A stretch of DNA of 64,000 bases from Peristeroidobacter soli (GTDB lineage: Bacteria; Pseudomonadota; Gammaproteobacteria; Steroidobacterales; Steroidobacteraceae), in NCBI RefSeq assembly GCF_004138485.1, contig NZ_RYEV01000003.1, positions 496,001 to 560,000 on the forward strand, written 5' to 3'. This document shows, one piece after another, positions 33,413 through 44,369 of the stretch. The notes beneath the pieces are model-generated. The model worked only from the letters and a program-made list of their open reading frames with translations, had not been told where the DNA came from and ran no database searches. Position numbers and translations under genes: made by a program. The stretch's first letter is position 1; the number at the start of each line of letters is the position of its first letter.

Positions 33413-34338
33413 GCGCCGCTGCGGGCCAATTGAGTGATCTCGGCCGAGCGCGCGCTCAGCCAGCGCGGGCGGGCGCGCAGCAGAGTCGCTGGAGTCACCT
33501 GCTGTACGTGGCGCCGTTCCTGTTCCTGTATGTGACCTTGCTGGTGTATCCGCTCTTCGCCGGCTTCTGGCTGAGCCTGCACAAGGCCGACTTCTTCGGC
33601 GGCAGCCGCTTCGTGGGCTTCGAGAACTTCGTCCGCCTGTCCAACGACAAGGTCTTCATCGGCGCCGTCGGCAACACGTTCTATTTCATTCTGCTGACCG
33701 TGCCGGCGCTCGCGATCATCGGGCTTGGCCTCGCCCTGGCACTGAATCGAACGACACCAACGGCCGCCTTCCTGCGCGGCGTGTTCTTCTCATCGTCGGT
33801 GCTGTCGGTGACGATCGTGACGCTGTTGTGGAAAGTGGTATTCGCCCCCGACGGCGGCTTCCTCGCGAACCTGTTCGAAGCATTCGGCAAGCAGCCCGTC
33901 GCGTTCCTGAGCAACGCCGACCTTGCGTTACCGGCCATCGCCATCACGACCATCTGGTGGTGCATCGGGCTGCCGATGATGTTGTTCCTGGCGGCGCTCC
34001 AGCAGGTGCCGCGTGAGTTGTATGAAGCGGCGGCACTCGACAACGCCGGTCGATGGAAGACGCTCTGGAGCGTCACGCTGCCATCGATCCGACGCACGTT
34101 CGCGCTCGTGATCATCATCGAAGTGGTGCTGCAGTTTCAGCTGTTCGGTCAGGCGTATCTGATGACCCAAGGCGGGCCGAACAACGCGTCACGGCCGCTG
34201 GTGCTGTTCATCTTCGAAGTGGGCTTCACTCGCTGGGACGTTGGCTACGCAGTGGCGGCGGGTCAGATTCTGTTCGGTCTCATTGCGATCGCCGCGATGG
34301 CGCAGTACTTCGTCGCGCGACGTAAGGAGGCGTTCTGA
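33409..34338 (+). CDS. Sugar ABC transporter permease (UgpA/MalF-type)
   Basis: A 309-residue inner-membrane permease with six TM helices; the first is LLYVAPFLFLYVTLLVYPLF (about residues 28-47). The EAA loop that docks to the ATPase is ELYEAAALDNAGRWKTLW near residue 205. It forms a heterodimer with the next gene product. The GTG at 33409 continues the chain of overlapping starts. Its stop overlaps the next start (TGATG). Confidence 0.92.
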   Translation: MSAAAGQLSDLGRARAQPARAGAQQSRWSHLLYVAPFLFLYVTLLVYPLFAGFWLSLHKADFFGGSRFVGFENFVRLSNDKVFIGAVGNTFYFILLTVPALAIIGLGLALALNRTTPTAAFLRGVFFSSSVLSVTIVTLLWKVVFAPDGGFLANLFEAFGKQPVAFLSNADLALPAIAITTIWWCIGLPMMLFLAALQQVPRELYEAAALDNAGRWKTLWSVTLPSIRRTFALVIIIEVVLQFQLFGQAYLMTQGGPNNASRPLVLFIFEVGFTRWDVGYAVAAGQILFGLIAIAAMAQYFVARRKEAF

Positions 34339-35186
34339 TGACGACGCAGCTGTCATCGGGCGCCGTCGGTCGCGGCTTGGGCGATCGAGTGATTCTCGCG
34401 GCAACGATTGCGCTCGCCATCGTGATGGTCCTGCCGATGCTGTGGGCCGTCGGCTTGTCGCTGAAGACCAATGCCGAACTGCTGGTCGATACCAACTCAG
34501 TGCTGAAAGCGCCGTGGACGCTCCGTAACTACTACGACATCCTGATTGGCTCCGGCGTGTTTCGATGGCTGCTCAACAGCATCATCGTGTCGGTGGGTAT
34601 GAGCCTGGGCGTGCTCGCGCTGTCGTCCCTGGCCGGGTACGGCTTTGCGAGGCTCGAATTCCCGGGGCGCAATGTGATTTTCGTACTGGTGCTGTTCGGG
34701 CTGGCGATTCCCGAGCAGGCGGTGATCCTGGTACGCCATCAGTTATTCAGCGATCTCAACCTGCACAACACCTATGCAGGCTTGATGTTGCCCGGCATGT
34801 CGGCGCCGTTCGGCGTGTTCCTGATGACTCAGTACTTCAAGGCCATTCCCACCGAAGTCGATGAGGCGGCGATGCTCGACAACGCGTCGCGCTTCAAAAT
34901 CTTCTGGCGCGTGCTGTTGCCCATGACGCTGCCGGCGCAGGCGACGCTCGGCATTTTCACGTTCCTGCACGCGTGGAATGACTACTGGTGGCCGCTGGTG
35001 TCGGGCACCAATGAGCAGATGTACACGCTGACCGTCGGCATCGCGTCGACGCAGATGAACTTCGCGGAGTCGGCCGGTCTCGGCTACTTGATGGCGCAGG
35101 CGGTGTTCGCAGGGCTGCCCATCCTGATCGTTTATATGTTCTTTCAGAAGTACATCGTGCGCGCAGTGTCCGGAGCGGCGGCATGA
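34338..35186 (+). CDS. Sugar ABC transporter permease (UgpE/MalG-type)
   Basis: A 282-residue permease with six TM helices (first VILAATIALAIVMVLPMLWA, about 18-37) and the EAA loop VDEAAMLDNASRFKIFWRV near residue 175. It is the second half of the membrane channel with the preceding protein. It overlaps the upstream gene by one base and the binding-protein gene by four (ATGA at 35183-35186), so all transporter genes are translationally coupled. Confidence 0.92.
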   Translation: MTTQLSSGAVGRGLGDRVILAATIALAIVMVLPMLWAVGLSLKTNAELLVDTNSVLKAPWTLRNYYDILIGSGVFRWLLNSIIVSVGMSLGVLALSSLAGYGFARLEFPGRNVIFVLVLFGLAIPEQAVILVRHQLFSDLNLHNTYAGLMLPGMSAPFGVFLMTQYFKAIPTEVDEAAMLDNASRFKIFWRVLLPMTLPAQATLGIFTFLHAWNDYWWPLVSGTNEQMYTLTVGIASTQMNFAESAGLGYLMAQAVFAGLPILIVYMFFQKYIVRAVSGAAA

Positions 35187-36490
35187 GGCACTTGCTGGCG
35201 ACATTACTGAGCTGCGTCGCACTCGCGAGTTGCGGCGTGCGTCAGGCGCCGAACGAGATCGTCGTACAGCGGTTCTTCGGCACGTGCAAAGCCGAGTACG
35301 GCAATCGCACCGACGTCGAGAACGCGGAGGGCGAGTGCGGGATCATGACGACGCTGATCAACAGGTTCAGCGCCGAGAATCCCGATGTGAAGGTACGCGT
35401 GAGTCCGGTGGCGTGGCCTGGATATAACCAGCTGGCCGCGCAGCTGGCGTCGGGAGATCCACCGGATCTGGTCACGATGCACCTGTCGGCGATCTCGGAT
35501 TATCAATCGAGGAAGTTGCTCGAGCCGCTGGATAAAGATCTACGCGCCGTCGGTGTGGATCCGAACGGCTTCACCGCGGCGAGTCTGGTGAGCGTCAGCA
35601 AGCAGGGTCAGATTTACGGGCTGCCCATCGACAACTGGGCGCCGCTCTGGCACATCAATATGAACTATTTCCGGCAGGCCGGCCTCGTGAAGGATGGCAA
35701 GCCGATCCTGCCGCGCAGTCCCGAAGAGTTGCTGGCGCACGCCCGGCAGTTCAAGCAAGCCACCGGCAAACCCTATTTCGTACAGGCGCTGGCGAACGAG
35801 CGGGCCGCATACACTCGCAATCTCTACACGCTGTTGATGCAGCAGAGCGTCGACTTCTTCGCCGATCCGCAGCAAGTGAAGCTGCAGTCGCCGGAGACGA
35901 AGCAGGTCGTCGCTATGTTCCGGCAGCTCTATGTCGAAGACCTTACCACCAAGAATCAAGACTACGCGGCCGCCACCAATGGATTCATCAATGGCGCCGG
36001 CGGCGTGTATCTGGTCGGCACCTGGATGATCGGCGACTTCGATGCGGAGTCGCGCAAGGCGGGCAGGCCGTTGACGAATGGCTATGCGGTCATGCCGTGG
36101 CCGCAGCTCTACGCGCGCGACGCGACGTTCATCGATGGGCACGCCTGGGTGATGCCAGTGAGAGATCGCACGCCTCGGCAGCGTGACGCGGTGTTTCGCT
36201 TGCTGAAGTTTCTTGCCGATCACGACTTCGAGTGGTCCAGAACGGGACATCTCCCGGCGTACAAAGCGGTGATCGAGAGCGAGCGCTTCAACGCGCTGCC
36301 TCATCGCAGCGAGATCGCGAAGATCGCCACGACGGGCATGCCGCTGCCATCGGCTGTGCAACGACAGTTTCCCGTGCAAGACATCATTGGCGAGGAAATG
36401 GCGGCTGCCATTACCGGCCACAAAACCGTCGACGCCGCGCTCGCGGATGCCGAGCATCGCGTCAACGATCTGCTGTTTCATCTTCTTTAG
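35183..36490 (+). CDS. Sugar ABC transporter substrate-binding lipoprotein (CUT1)
   Basis: A 435-residue family 1 solute-binding protein. A lipoprotein signal (LLATLLSCVALASC, lipidated Cys17) anchors it in the periplasm. Typical features are NPDVKVRVSPVAWPGYNQLAAQLASGDPPDLV in the first lobe and GVYLVGTWMIGDFD in the hinge region. The order ATPase-permease-permease-binding protein is unusual in that the binding protein comes last. The next gene encodes a cytoplasmic GH51 enzyme, so the transported sugar is likely an arabino-oligosaccharide. Confidence 0.92.
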   Translation: MRHLLATLLSCVALASCGVRQAPNEIVVQRFFGTCKAEYGNRTDVENAEGECGIMTTLINRFSAENPDVKVRVSPVAWPGYNQLAAQLASGDPPDLVTMHLSAISDYQSRKLLEPLDKDLRAVGVDPNGFTAASLVSVSKQGQIYGLPIDNWAPLWHINMNYFRQAGLVKDGKPILPRSPEELLAHARQFKQATGKPYFVQALANERAAYTRNLYTLLMQQSVDFFADPQQVKLQSPETKQVVAMFRQLYVEDLTTKNQDYAAATNGFINGAGGVYLVGTWMIGDFDAESRKAGRPLTNGYAVMPWPQLYARDATFIDGHAWVMPVRDRTPRQRDAVFRLLKFLADHDFEWSRTGHLPAYKAVIESERFNALPHRSEIAKIATTGMPLPSAVQRQFPVQDIIGEEMAAAITGHKTVDAALADAEHRVNDLLFHLL

Positions 36491-36507
36491 CGCATTGGAT
36501 CATCGTC

Positions 36508-38019
36508 ATGCTCACTTCACGCATCGTCGTCGACCGCGATTTCGTCATCTCCGAACTGGATCGCCGGGTGTTCGGCACCTTCGTCGAGCACATGGGGCGC
36601 TGTGTCTACGGCGGCATTTACGAGCCCGGTCATCCGACCGCCAACAAGGACGGTTTCCGTCAGGACGTGCTGGAGCTGACGCGCGAGCTCGGCCCCACCA
36701 TCGTTCGTTATCCCGGCGGCAACTTCCTGTCCGGCTACAACTGGGAAGACGGCGTCGGTCCGAAGGACAAGCGCCCGACGCGTCTGGATCTCGCGTGGGG
36801 CTCGACCGAGACCAACGAGTTCGGCACGAATGAATTCATCACCTGGTGTCGCACGGCCAATGTCGAGCCGATGTTCGCAGTGAACCTGGGCACGCGTGGC
36901 CCGGATGAGGCACGTCATCTGCTCGAGTACTGCAATCACCCCGGCGGCACGTACTACTCGGATCTGCGTCGTGAGCACGGTTACGAAAAGCCTCATGGCA
37001 TCAAGTTCTGGTGCCTGGGCAATGAGATGGATGGGCCGTGGCAGATCTGTCAGAAGACCGCGCAAGAATACGGCCGCGTCGCCAAGGAGACCGCAAAGGT
37101 CATGCGCTGGGTCGACGGCGATCTGCAGCTCGCTGCGTGCGGTTCGTCGCAGCGTGCGATGCCGACTTACGCGTCCTGGGAATACGAGGTGCTCGACCAC
37201 TGCTTCAACGACGTGGACTTCATTTCATTGCACGCGTACTTCCGCAACGACAGCAACGACATCGAGGACTTCTTCACCGTCATCGAAGACCTGGACGCCT
37301 TCATCAAAGAAGTCGCCGCGATCGCCGACGCGGTGGCGGCGAAGCGTCGCTCGCCGAAGCGCATCATGCTGTCGCTGGACGAGTGGAATGTCTGGTACAA
37401 GGCCCACTCGCCCTCCGACCTGCGCAAGCCCGGCTGGCCGAAGGCGCCGCCGCTGATCGAAGAGATCTACAACTTCGAAGACGCGCTCGTGGTCGGTGGT
37501 GCGCTGATCACCATGATCAACAACGCGGATCGGGTCAAAGCGGCCTGCATCGCGCAGCTCGTCAACGTCATCGGTCCGATCATGACCGAGACTGGCGGCG
37601 CGGCGTGGCGTCAGACGATTTTCCATCCGTTCGCACAGGCTTCGCGTCACGCGCGTGGCCAGGTGTTGCGTGCCAAGGTGCAGTCGGAAACGTTCTCGAC
37701 CAAGACGCATCCGAACGCGTCGTTGCTGTTGTCGAGTGTGATTCACGACGAGGCGACTGGCGCGGTCACCATCCTCGCGCTGAATCGGAGCGCGACCGAA
37801 GAGATGCAGCTGGATGTGGAGCTGCGTGGCCTGGGCGAAGGCCGCAAGGTGTCGATTGCCAGCGAGCTGCATCACAGCGACATCAAGGCCGTGAACAGCA
37901 AGTCTGCGCCGAATGCGGTCGCGCCGAAGGAACGCAGCGATATTTCCATCAACAAGGGTGTGGTCAGCGCGAAGTTGAAGCCGTTGTCCTGGAACGTCAT
38001 CGTCACCACGCCAGCGTAA
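36508..38019 (+). CDS. abfA: Cytoplasmic GH51 alpha-L-arabinofuranosidase
   Basis: A 503-residue GH51 enzyme without a signal peptide. It has the acid/base E173 in FWCLGNEMDGPW and the nucleophile E292 in LSLDEWNVWY, with FVEHMGRCVYGGIYEPGHP and RYPGGNFLSGYNWEDGVGP at the N-terminus. These blocks match bacterial AbfA enzymes that cleave short arabino-oligosaccharides after uptake. It starts at the ATG 17 bp after the binding-protein stop; the longer frame from 36232 is a shadow. It complements the exported GH51 at 24706-26274, which has a different motif set. Confidence 0.93.
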   Translation: MLTSRIVVDRDFVISELDRRVFGTFVEHMGRCVYGGIYEPGHPTANKDGFRQDVLELTRELGPTIVRYPGGNFLSGYNWEDGVGPKDKRPTRLDLAWGSTETNEFGTNEFITWCRTANVEPMFAVNLGTRGPDEARHLLEYCNHPGGTYYSDLRREHGYEKPHGIKFWCLGNEMDGPWQICQKTAQEYGRVAKETAKVMRWVDGDLQLAACGSSQRAMPTYASWEYEVLDHCFNDVDFISLHAYFRNDSNDIEDFFTVIEDLDAFIKEVAAIADAVAAKRRSPKRIMLSLDEWNVWYKAHSPSDLRKPGWPKAPPLIEEIYNFEDALVVGGALITMINNADRVKAACIAQLVNVIGPIMTETGGAAWRQTIFHPFAQASRHARGQVLRAKVQSETFSTKTHPNASLLLSSVIHDEATGAVTILALNRSATEEMQLDVELRGLGEGRKVSIASELHHSDIKAVNSKSAPNAVAPKERSDISINKGVVSAKLKPLSWNVIVTTPA

Positions 38020-38105
38020 GGAATCCTTGTGTCGTCGACAGTGGCAGAGCCCTTTCGACGCTCGATCAGTCGAGAGTGGCCAAGGCCGTTCAGTAGGGAG
38101 CTCTC

Positions 38106-40016
38106 ATGCAGATGCTGCGATTTATAGGGTTGGGAACGCTGCTCATGGCGAGCCTGGCGGTCGACGCCGCAACACCGGCGGTCCAGACCTTCGGTCTGGG
38201 CGACGTCGAATTGCTCGACAGTCCGTTCAAGCAAGCGATGGAACGCAACGCCGGGTATCTGCTCAGTCTCGATGCGGATCGCCTGCTGCATAACACGCGC
38301 AAGTACGCTGGGCTGAAGCCGAAGGGCGAGTTGTATGGCGGCTGGGAATCGCAAGGCATCGCCGGCCACACGCTTGGACACTATCTGACGGCTCTGTCAC
38401 AGCAGTACGCGTCGACTCACGATCCGCGTTTCAAAAAGCGGCTCGACTACATCATCAGCGAGATGGCCGAGGCGCAGCGAGCTTACGGCGATGGCTATAT
38501 CGGCGCGCTTCCGGAGCTGGAGCTGAAGACCATGCGCGGCTTCAAGCAGGGCAGGGTCGAGATCAAGGATGCGTTTACCTTCAAGGAGGGCGCGTGGGTG
38601 CCTTGGTACACGCAGCACAAGGTGCTTGCCGGTTTGCGGGACGCATGGACGCTCGGCGAGAGTGCGCAAGCGAAAGACGTGACCTTGAAACTGGCGAATT
38701 GGGTCGACGACATCACCTCCCGCCTGACGCCGCAGCAACAGCAAACGATGTTGCAGGTCGAGCATGGTGGCATGCGCGAAGTGCTGTTCGATATCTATGG
38801 ACTGACTCAGGACGATCGTTATCTGAAAACCGCGCAGCGTTTCGAGCATCGAGTCATTCTCGAGCCGTTGTTGGCGGGCCGAGACGAGCTGCCCGGCAAG
38901 CATGCGAACACGCAGATCCCAAAAGTCATCGGGGCTGCGCGCGGCTATGAAGTGGCGAACCAGTCGGAAGGCCGGCCGATTGCAGAGAACTTCTGGAAGA
39001 CCGTCGTCCACAACCATTCATGGGCGATTGGCGGCAACAGCGACGGGGAGTTCTTCTTCTCGCCGAACTCCGCAGCCGAGCATCTGAGCGCGGCGACCGC
39101 GGAAACCTGCAACACCTACAACATGCTCAGACTGACGGAGCGGTTATTCGGTTGGCAGCCGCAGGTCGAGTACGCCGACTTCGAGGAACGCGCGCTGTAC
39201 AACCACATCCTTGCTTCACAGGAACCGAAGCAGGGCATGTTCACGTATTTCATGTCGCTCAAACCGGGACACTTCAAGACGTACAGCACGCCGCACGATT
39301 CATTCTGGTGCTGCGTCGGCAGCGGCATGGAGAATCACAGCAAGTACGGTGCGGCGATTTATTTCCACACAGCCGATGCTCTGTATGTGAACTTGTTCAT
39401 TCCGTCGGTGCTGCGTTGGAAGGAGCGGGGTCTCGAGCTGCGGCAGAAGACGCTGTATCCGAACGAGAATCGAACGTCGCTGACGGTGATCGAGGCGTCG
39501 CATGAGCCGCTGTCGTTGCGAGTTCGTGTGCCGGCTTGGGCCTCGGGCAAGGCCACGGTGACGTTGAATGGCAAGGCGATGGCGGTCGATGCGAAGCCGG
39601 GGTTCTACGCCACTGTGCAAAGAGAATGGCAGCAGGGCGATGTGATTGAGGTGACTTTCCCGACCGCGGTCCGCACCGAGCCGCTGCATGGGTCGACCGA
39701 TCAGTTCGCTTTTGTGTATGGGCCGGTCGTGCTGGCGGGCGATCTCGGTCCCGCGCCGTCCGGGCCGACGGTGCCGTATGCCAAGGAGCAGCAGGCGAAT
39801 CTCAAAGCTGAATCGATCGAAGTGCCGGTACTGGCGGGCGATCCTCAGCAACTGGCGGCGAGCCTACGTCGCGTCCCTGGTGCCGCGCTGGCATTCAAGC
39901 TGACGACCGGCGAACCTCGCGAGGAAGTGACGCTCCGGCCATTCCACGAGATCGATTACGACCGCTACACCGTGTATTGGAAGACCACGCCGGCCAAGCA
40001 GGCGGCCAGCGAGTAG
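38106..40016 (+). CDS. Exported GH127 beta-L-arabinofuranosidase
   Basis: A 636-residue enzyme of the DUF1680/GH127 family that removes beta-L-arabinofuranose, as found on hydroxyproline-rich plant glycoproteins and pectin side chains. A signal peptide ([19 protein letters not shown]) is present. The family's zinc-thiolate site is visible: E333 and C335 in [12 protein letters not shown], and C402-C403 in [17 protein letters not shown]. The (alpha/alpha)6 barrel contains [14 protein letters not shown] and [20 protein letters not shown] site precedes the ATG. Its anomeric specificity differs from the three alpha-arabinosidases here. Confidence 0.9.
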   Translation: MQMLRFIGLGTLLMASLAVDAATPAVQTFGLGDVELLDSPFKQAMERNAGYLLSLDADRLLHNTRKYAGLKPKGELYGGWESQGIAGHTLGHYLTALSQQYASTHDPRFKKRLDYIISEMAEAQRAYGDGYIGALPELELKTMRGFKQGRVEIKDAFTFKEGAWVPWYTQHKVLAGLRDAWTLGESAQAKDVTLKLANWVDDITSRLTPQQQQTMLQVEHGGMREVLFDIYGLTQDDRYLKTAQRFEHRVILEPLLAGRDELPGKHANTQIPKVIGAARGYEVANQSEGRPIAENFWKTVVHNHSWAIGGNSDGEFFFSPNSAAEHLSAATAETCNTYNMLRLTERLFGWQPQVEYADFEERALYNHILASQEPKQGMFTYFMSLKPGHFKTYSTPHDSFWCCVGSGMENHSKYGAAIYFHTADALYVNLFIPSVLRWKERGLELRQKTLYPNENRTSLTVIEASHEPLSLRVRVPAWASGKATVTLNGKAMAVDAKPGFYATVQREWQQGDVIEVTFPTAVRTEPLHGSTDQFAFVYGPVVLAGDLGPAPSGPTVPYAKEQQANLKAESIEVPVLAGDPQQLAASLRRVPGAALAFKLTTGEPREEVTLRPFHEIDYDRYTVYWKTTPAKQAASE

Positions 40017-40056
40017 TAGCGGCCAAGCCCGTGGTTGCGGTATTACTTACCGCGCC

Positions 40057-42717
40057 ATGTGGCTGATCCGCACCAAGCTCGAACCTCCCGCGCCGACGGA
40101 TCGGCTCATTCCCAGGCATCGCCTGCGCAAGCGGCTGCCTGCATTGCTCAAGTCGCGGCTGACGCTGGTCCACGCGCCGGCGGGGTTCGGGAAGACCAGC
40201 CTGCTCGCCGAGTGGGCGCGCTGCCTGCGCAATCAAAACGTCCGCGTCGCCTGGCTGTCTGTCGACGAGGATGATGCCGAGCCGCTGCAATTCCTCGCCT
40301 ATCTCACGGCCGCGCTCGAAGCGAGCGGCATCGAGGTCGGCCATCTCGGTCCGGCGGCGGCGCGCGGGTTTCCGGATGTTCCGGTCACTTCAATTGTCGC
40401 CGCGTTGACGGGAGCGATCGAGCGTTCGACCGCCCGCACGGTCGTGATCATCGACGACTATCACCGTCTCGCCGGCCATCGTTCGCGCGTGGACCTGGTC
40501 GGCGTGGCGTTGGCGAAGCTCATCGACACGCTCGCCACCCGAATCAGCTTCGTGGTCGCCGGCCGCTTGCGACCGGCGTTGCCGAATGCGGCGGCTCGAA
40601 GTGCCGAGAGCCGGTTGGAAATCAGCGCCGACGAGTTGCGCTTCACCGAGGAAGAGACGCGTCGGTTGCTCAATCCTGGCGTGGCCGCGTTGAGCGACGA
40701 AGAATTGAATCGTCTCGCGATCGGCGCGGACGGTTGGGCAATCGCCGTGGCCACGGTGCGCCAATGGTTGGGCGCGGGCTGGGATGCCGAACGAGTGCTG
40801 GCGGCGCTGGCCAATCCAGGCGCCGATCTGCGCGGCTATCTCACTGACCAGATTCTTCGCAGCCTGGAGCCGGAGCAACGCGAGTTCCTGCGACGAACCT
40901 GTGTCGTCGATCGCTTCTCCCGCGATCTGGCGGCGGCGTTGTGTCCTGACGAGAACGTCGACGCCATCGTCGCGGCGCTCGAGCGCAAAGATCTGCTGGT
41001 CAGCCATTGGGACGGTGGTGAGCGCTGGCTGCGTTATCACCGACTGCTGAGCGACACGGCACTCGCGGAGTTGCGCGGCGACGCCACGGGGGATGAAATA
41101 TCGCTGCATCGCGCCGCCGCCGAGTGGTTCTTCGGCGCAGGCTTGCATGCTGAAGCGGTTCGTCATGCCATCGCGACTGGCGATGAAGCACTACTCGCCG
41201 GACTGTTCGAGCGCGCGGGCGGCTGGTGGCTCGTCGTGACAGGGAACATCGGTCTGGCGCGCAACGCACTCACCCGTATTCCGGTCAGTGTGCTGAGAAA
41301 GTTTCCTCGTTCGCATCTGGCTTCGATTCTGATGCTGGGCAAGCAAGGCAGAGTCACCGAGGCGCGCAGGGAGATGTCATGTCACGACTTGCATGCGCTG
41401 CCCGATCCGTTGATGGAATACGATGCCGCGATCATCGAAGCCTGCGTCGCTCGTTATGAAGATGCTCCGGTATCGCTCGGCGAATGCGTGGCGTTGTCGG
41501 AACGGGCCGCACTGCTACCGCAAGATCAGCATGTGCTGCACGCGACGTACGGCAACATTCTTTGCGCCATGTATTTCGAAGCGGGCGATCTGTCCACCGC
41601 GCTTGCGGTTGGAGACGATGCCGTTCGTCACTACCGCAGCCAGAGCTCGATTTTCGGCGAGGTGTTTGTTTACGTTCACCAGAGTTGTGCGCTGCTGGAA
41701 AGCGGGCGTCTGCGCGATGCCGAAGCCTTGCTCCGGCAAGCCTGGCACCTGGCGCGCGATACCACGGGCCCGAACACAGAAACTGAAGCCGTTGCGGCCT
41801 GCATGCTCGCTGTCGCGTTGTATGAGAAGGGCGATGTCGAAGAGTCCGAGACATTGTTGTCTCCGGCGCTGGCCGCAATGGAGCAGGGTGAGAGCTGGTA
41901 CGAGTTGCTGGCGCGAAGTTATGACGTGGCAGCCGCCATGGCGCGCAGACAGGGCGGGCTCGACGCGGCGCTCGCGGTTGTAAGCAGGGTGCGTGCAACG
42001 GCGGCAGCGCGCGACATCGGTCGATTGGAGGAATTTGCGGATATTCTGGAACTGCGCGAGCGCACGATCGGTGGCGAGATCGATACTCCCATCGTCACGC
42101 AGTTGGAGGCTGCCACGCGCTCCCGGTTGGCCCTCGGTCAGTCGCCACGGGTTCGATTCCGTCGGCAACTTGCCCTGGCGCAGTTGGAGATGCAGCGAGG
42201 GCAAGCGCGGGCGGCATTGGTCCTGCTCGCGCCCTTGATCGATGCGACTCGTTCCTCGGGTCATTGGCGCGTTCATACCGAGGCATTGGCGGTGCGCGCG
42301 CTGGCTTTGCACACGCTCGATGAGCATTGGAACGCGCGACGGGATTTCGATGCCGCCGTCAGTCTCGCGATGTTCGAAGGTCAACGACAGTTGTTTCGCG
42401 ATCTCGGATCGGCACTCCTGCCATTGGCGCAAGCGCAGACGATCTCCGATGCCGAGGCGCGCTTGCCTCGCGTCCGGGATGTGTTCATCAGCTCCATCGT
42501 GGCTGACTGGCAGCAGCGGGCGGCCGATGCGGACGGCGCCATGCTCAGCGAGCGCGAGCAGGCGGTGCTACGTCTGCTGGCGCAAGGGCTGACCAACAAA
42601 GCCATCGCGCGGGCGCTGCAGGTCTCGGACAACACGGTGAAATTCCATCTGAAAAACGTCTTTGCCAAGCTCGGGGTCACCTCGCGCGCCGAAGCGGTGC
42701 GCGCACTGCATTCATAA
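40057..42717 (+). CDS. MalT-like STAND ATPase / LuxR-type regulator
   Basis: An 886-residue regulator. An N-terminal NTPase module has Walker A PAGFGKTS (41-48) and a Walker B-like TVVIIDDYH near residue 130. TPR-like helices fill the middle (about 380-800), and a LuxR-type HTH closes the chain (about 829-884: [26 protein letters not shown]). Like MalT it would multimerise with ATP and an inducer to activate transcription. It lies between GH127 and the hydantoinase-like operon on the same strand; either could be its target. The start is the ATG at 40057. Confidence 0.9.
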   Translation: MWLIRTKLEPPAPTDRLIPRHRLRKRLPALLKSRLTLVHAPAGFGKTSLLAEWARCLRNQNVRVAWLSVDEDDAEPLQFLAYLTAALEASGIEVGHLGPAAARGFPDVPVTSIVAALTGAIERSTARTVVIIDDYHRLAGHRSRVDLVGVALAKLIDTLATRISFVVAGRLRPALPNAAARSAESRLEISADELRFTEEETRRLLNPGVAALSDEELNRLAIGADGWAIAVATVRQWLGAGWDAERVLAALANPGADLRGYLTDQILRSLEPEQREFLRRTCVVDRFSRDLAAALCPDENVDAIVAALERKDLLVSHWDGGERWLRYHRLLSDTALAELRGDATGDEISLHRAAAEWFFGAGLHAEAVRHAIATGDEALLAGLFERAGGWWLVVTGNIGLARNALTRIPVSVLRKFPRSHLASILMLGKQGRVTEARREMSCHDLHALPDPLMEYDAAIIEACVARYEDAPVSLGECVALSERAALLPQDQHVLHATYGNILCAMYFEAGDLSTALAVGDDAVRHYRSQSSIFGEVFVYVHQSCALLESGRLRDAEALLRQAWHLARDTTGPNTETEAVAACMLAVALYEKGDVEESETLLSPALAAMEQGESWYELLARSYDVAAAMARRQGGLDAALAVVSRVRATAAARDIGRLEEFADILELRERTIGGEIDTPIVTQLEAATRSRLALGQSPRVRFRRQLALAQLEMQRGQARAALVLLAPLIDATRSSGHWRVHTEALAVRALALHTLDEHWNARRDFDAAVSLAMFEGQRQLFRDLGSALLPLAQAQTISDAEARLPRVRDVFISSIVADWQQRAADADGAMLSEREQAVLRLLAQGLTNKAIARALQVSDNTVKFHLKNVFAKLGVTSRAEAVRALHS

Positions 42718-42798
42718 CGACCCTACCCGCCGTCACGACGCGCACCTACCCGCCACTCCCATTGTCACGGCGCGGCCCGGATCTCTTAATGACCGGGC

Positions 42799-44367
42799 AT
42801 GAAAACACCTCTTTTACGCATCGGCATCGATGTCGGCGGTACCAATACGGATGCCGTTGTCATGCTGGGCCGCGAAGTCCGGGCCGCATTCAAATCGCCG
42901 ACCACTGCCGACGTAGGCACGGGTATTCGAACCGCGCTCACCGAGGTGCTGCGTCAGGCCGAGGCCAAGGGCTCGCACATCGGCGCGGTGATGATTGGAA
43001 CGACCCATTTCACCAATGCTTTCGTGCAGGCCCGGTCGCTGGCCAAGGTGGGCGTGATCCGGCTGGCCGCGCCTGCGACCACGAGCTTGCCGCCGTTCGC
43101 CGATTGGCCCGATCGATTGACTGAAGTCGTTGCCGGTCCGGCGTATGTCGTGCGCGGCGGCTACAACTACGATGGCAGCGAAATCGCCACGCCCCGGCGC
43201 GACGAAATCCTGGCCGCTGCGCAAGCGATTCGCGCTGCCGGTCTACGGGCCGTCGCCATCTCGTCGGTGTTCGCTCCTGTGAACGAAGCGCAGGAGGTGT
43301 TTGCCAGGAACATCGTACTGGAAGTCATTCCTGACGCCGCGATCACGCTGTCGCACGAGCTGGGCCGCATCGGTCTGATCGAGCGCGAGAACGCGGCCAT
43401 CATGAACGCATCGCTCTCGGCGATGGCGGGCGACGTGGTGCGCTCGTTCGCCGAGGCGCTCGCCGCGCTGGATATTCATTGTCCGCTCTACGTGAGCCAG
43501 AACGACGGCACGTTGATGCCGCCGCAAGTGGCTGCGTCGTACCCCGTGCTGACATTTGCATCCGGCCCCACCAACAGTATTCGCGGCGGCGGCTTTCTCA
43601 CCGGGTTGGACGATTGCATCGTCGTCGATATCGGCGGCACGACAACCGACGTTGGGGTGCTTGCCGGAGGCTTGCCGCGCGAGAGCTCGATTGCGGTCGA
43701 TGTCGGCGGGGTACGTACCAACTTTCGCATGCCGGATGTGCTCTCGATCGGTCTCGGCGGCGGCAGTCGCGTGCGACACGCAGATACCTCGGTCACCGTC
43801 GGGCCGGATTCGGTCGGCTTCAAGCTGCGCAGCGAAGGCCTGGTCTTCGGCGGCTCCACGCTCACCGCAACAGATATCGCGGTGGCTGCAGGCATCGCGA
43901 CTGTGGGCAATCCGGCGGCCGTCGACCATCTCGATCGCGAGCAGGTATCGCGAGCGCTGCAGAAGATCGGCGTCATGATCGAAGAGGCCATCGATCGTAT
44001 GAAAACCTCTTCGACCGCCGTGCCGGTCGTGCTCGTCGGTGGCGGCAGCATTCTTGCGCCGACGACGTTGCGAGGCGCGGCGAAAGTCATCATTCCGAAT
44101 CAGGCCGGTGTCGCCAACGCCATAGGTGCGGCCATCGCGCAGGTGAGCGGCGAGGTCGATCAGGTTTATTCCTATGAGCAGCTGGGGCGCGATGCTGCGT
44201 TGGAGCGCGCTCGCACCGACGCTACTAACAAAGCCGTCGCTGCTGGCGCAGACAGCGCAACTGTGCAGATCGCCGACGTAGAGGAATTGCCATTGCAGTA
44301 CTTGCCAGGAGCGGCGGTGCGCGTTCGGGTCAAAGCCATCGGCGAACTCGCCGGCCTGGGAGTTTGA
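42799..44367 (+). CDS. Hydantoinase A/oxoprolinase-family protein
   Basis: A 522-residue ASKHA-fold protein. LRIGIDVGGTNTDAVVM (near residue 5) and CIVVDIGGTTTDVGVL (near residue 275) are the two phosphate-binding loops of the HyuA/oxoprolinase family, which uses ATP to open cyclic amides. It lacks the HyuB half seen in true hydantoinases. Instead it overlaps a DUF917 gene, a pairing that recurs in bacteria and suggests a two-subunit enzyme of unknown substrate. Confidence 0.82.
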   Translation: MKTPLLRIGIDVGGTNTDAVVMLGREVRAAFKSPTTADVGTGIRTALTEVLRQAEAKGSHIGAVMIGTTHFTNAFVQARSLAKVGVIRLAAPATTSLPPFADWPDRLTEVVAGPAYVVRGGYNYDGSEIATPRRDEILAAAQAIRAAGLRAVAISSVFAPVNEAQEVFARNIVLEVIPDAAITLSHELGRIGLIERENAAIMNASLSAMAGDVVRSFAEALAALDIHCPLYVSQNDGTLMPPQVAASYPVLTFASGPTNSIRGGGFLTGLDDCIVVDIGGTTTDVGVLAGGLPRESSIAVDVGGVRTNFRMPDVLSIGLGGGSRVRHADTSVTVGPDSVGFKLRSEGLVFGGSTLTATDIAVAAGIATVGNPAAVDHLDREQVSRALQKIGVMIEEAIDRMKTSSTAVPVVLVGGGSILAPTTLRGAAKVIIPNQAGVANAIGAAIAQVSGEVDQVYSYEQLGRDAALERARTDATNKAVAAGADSATVQIADVEELPLQYLPGAAVRVRVKAIGELAGLGV

Positions 44368-44369
44368 GC

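Noticed and set aside
42140-42160. tRNA T-arm-like GGTTCGATTCCG
   Set aside because: It lies inside the MalT-like coding frame and no acceptor or anticodon stems can be folded around it.
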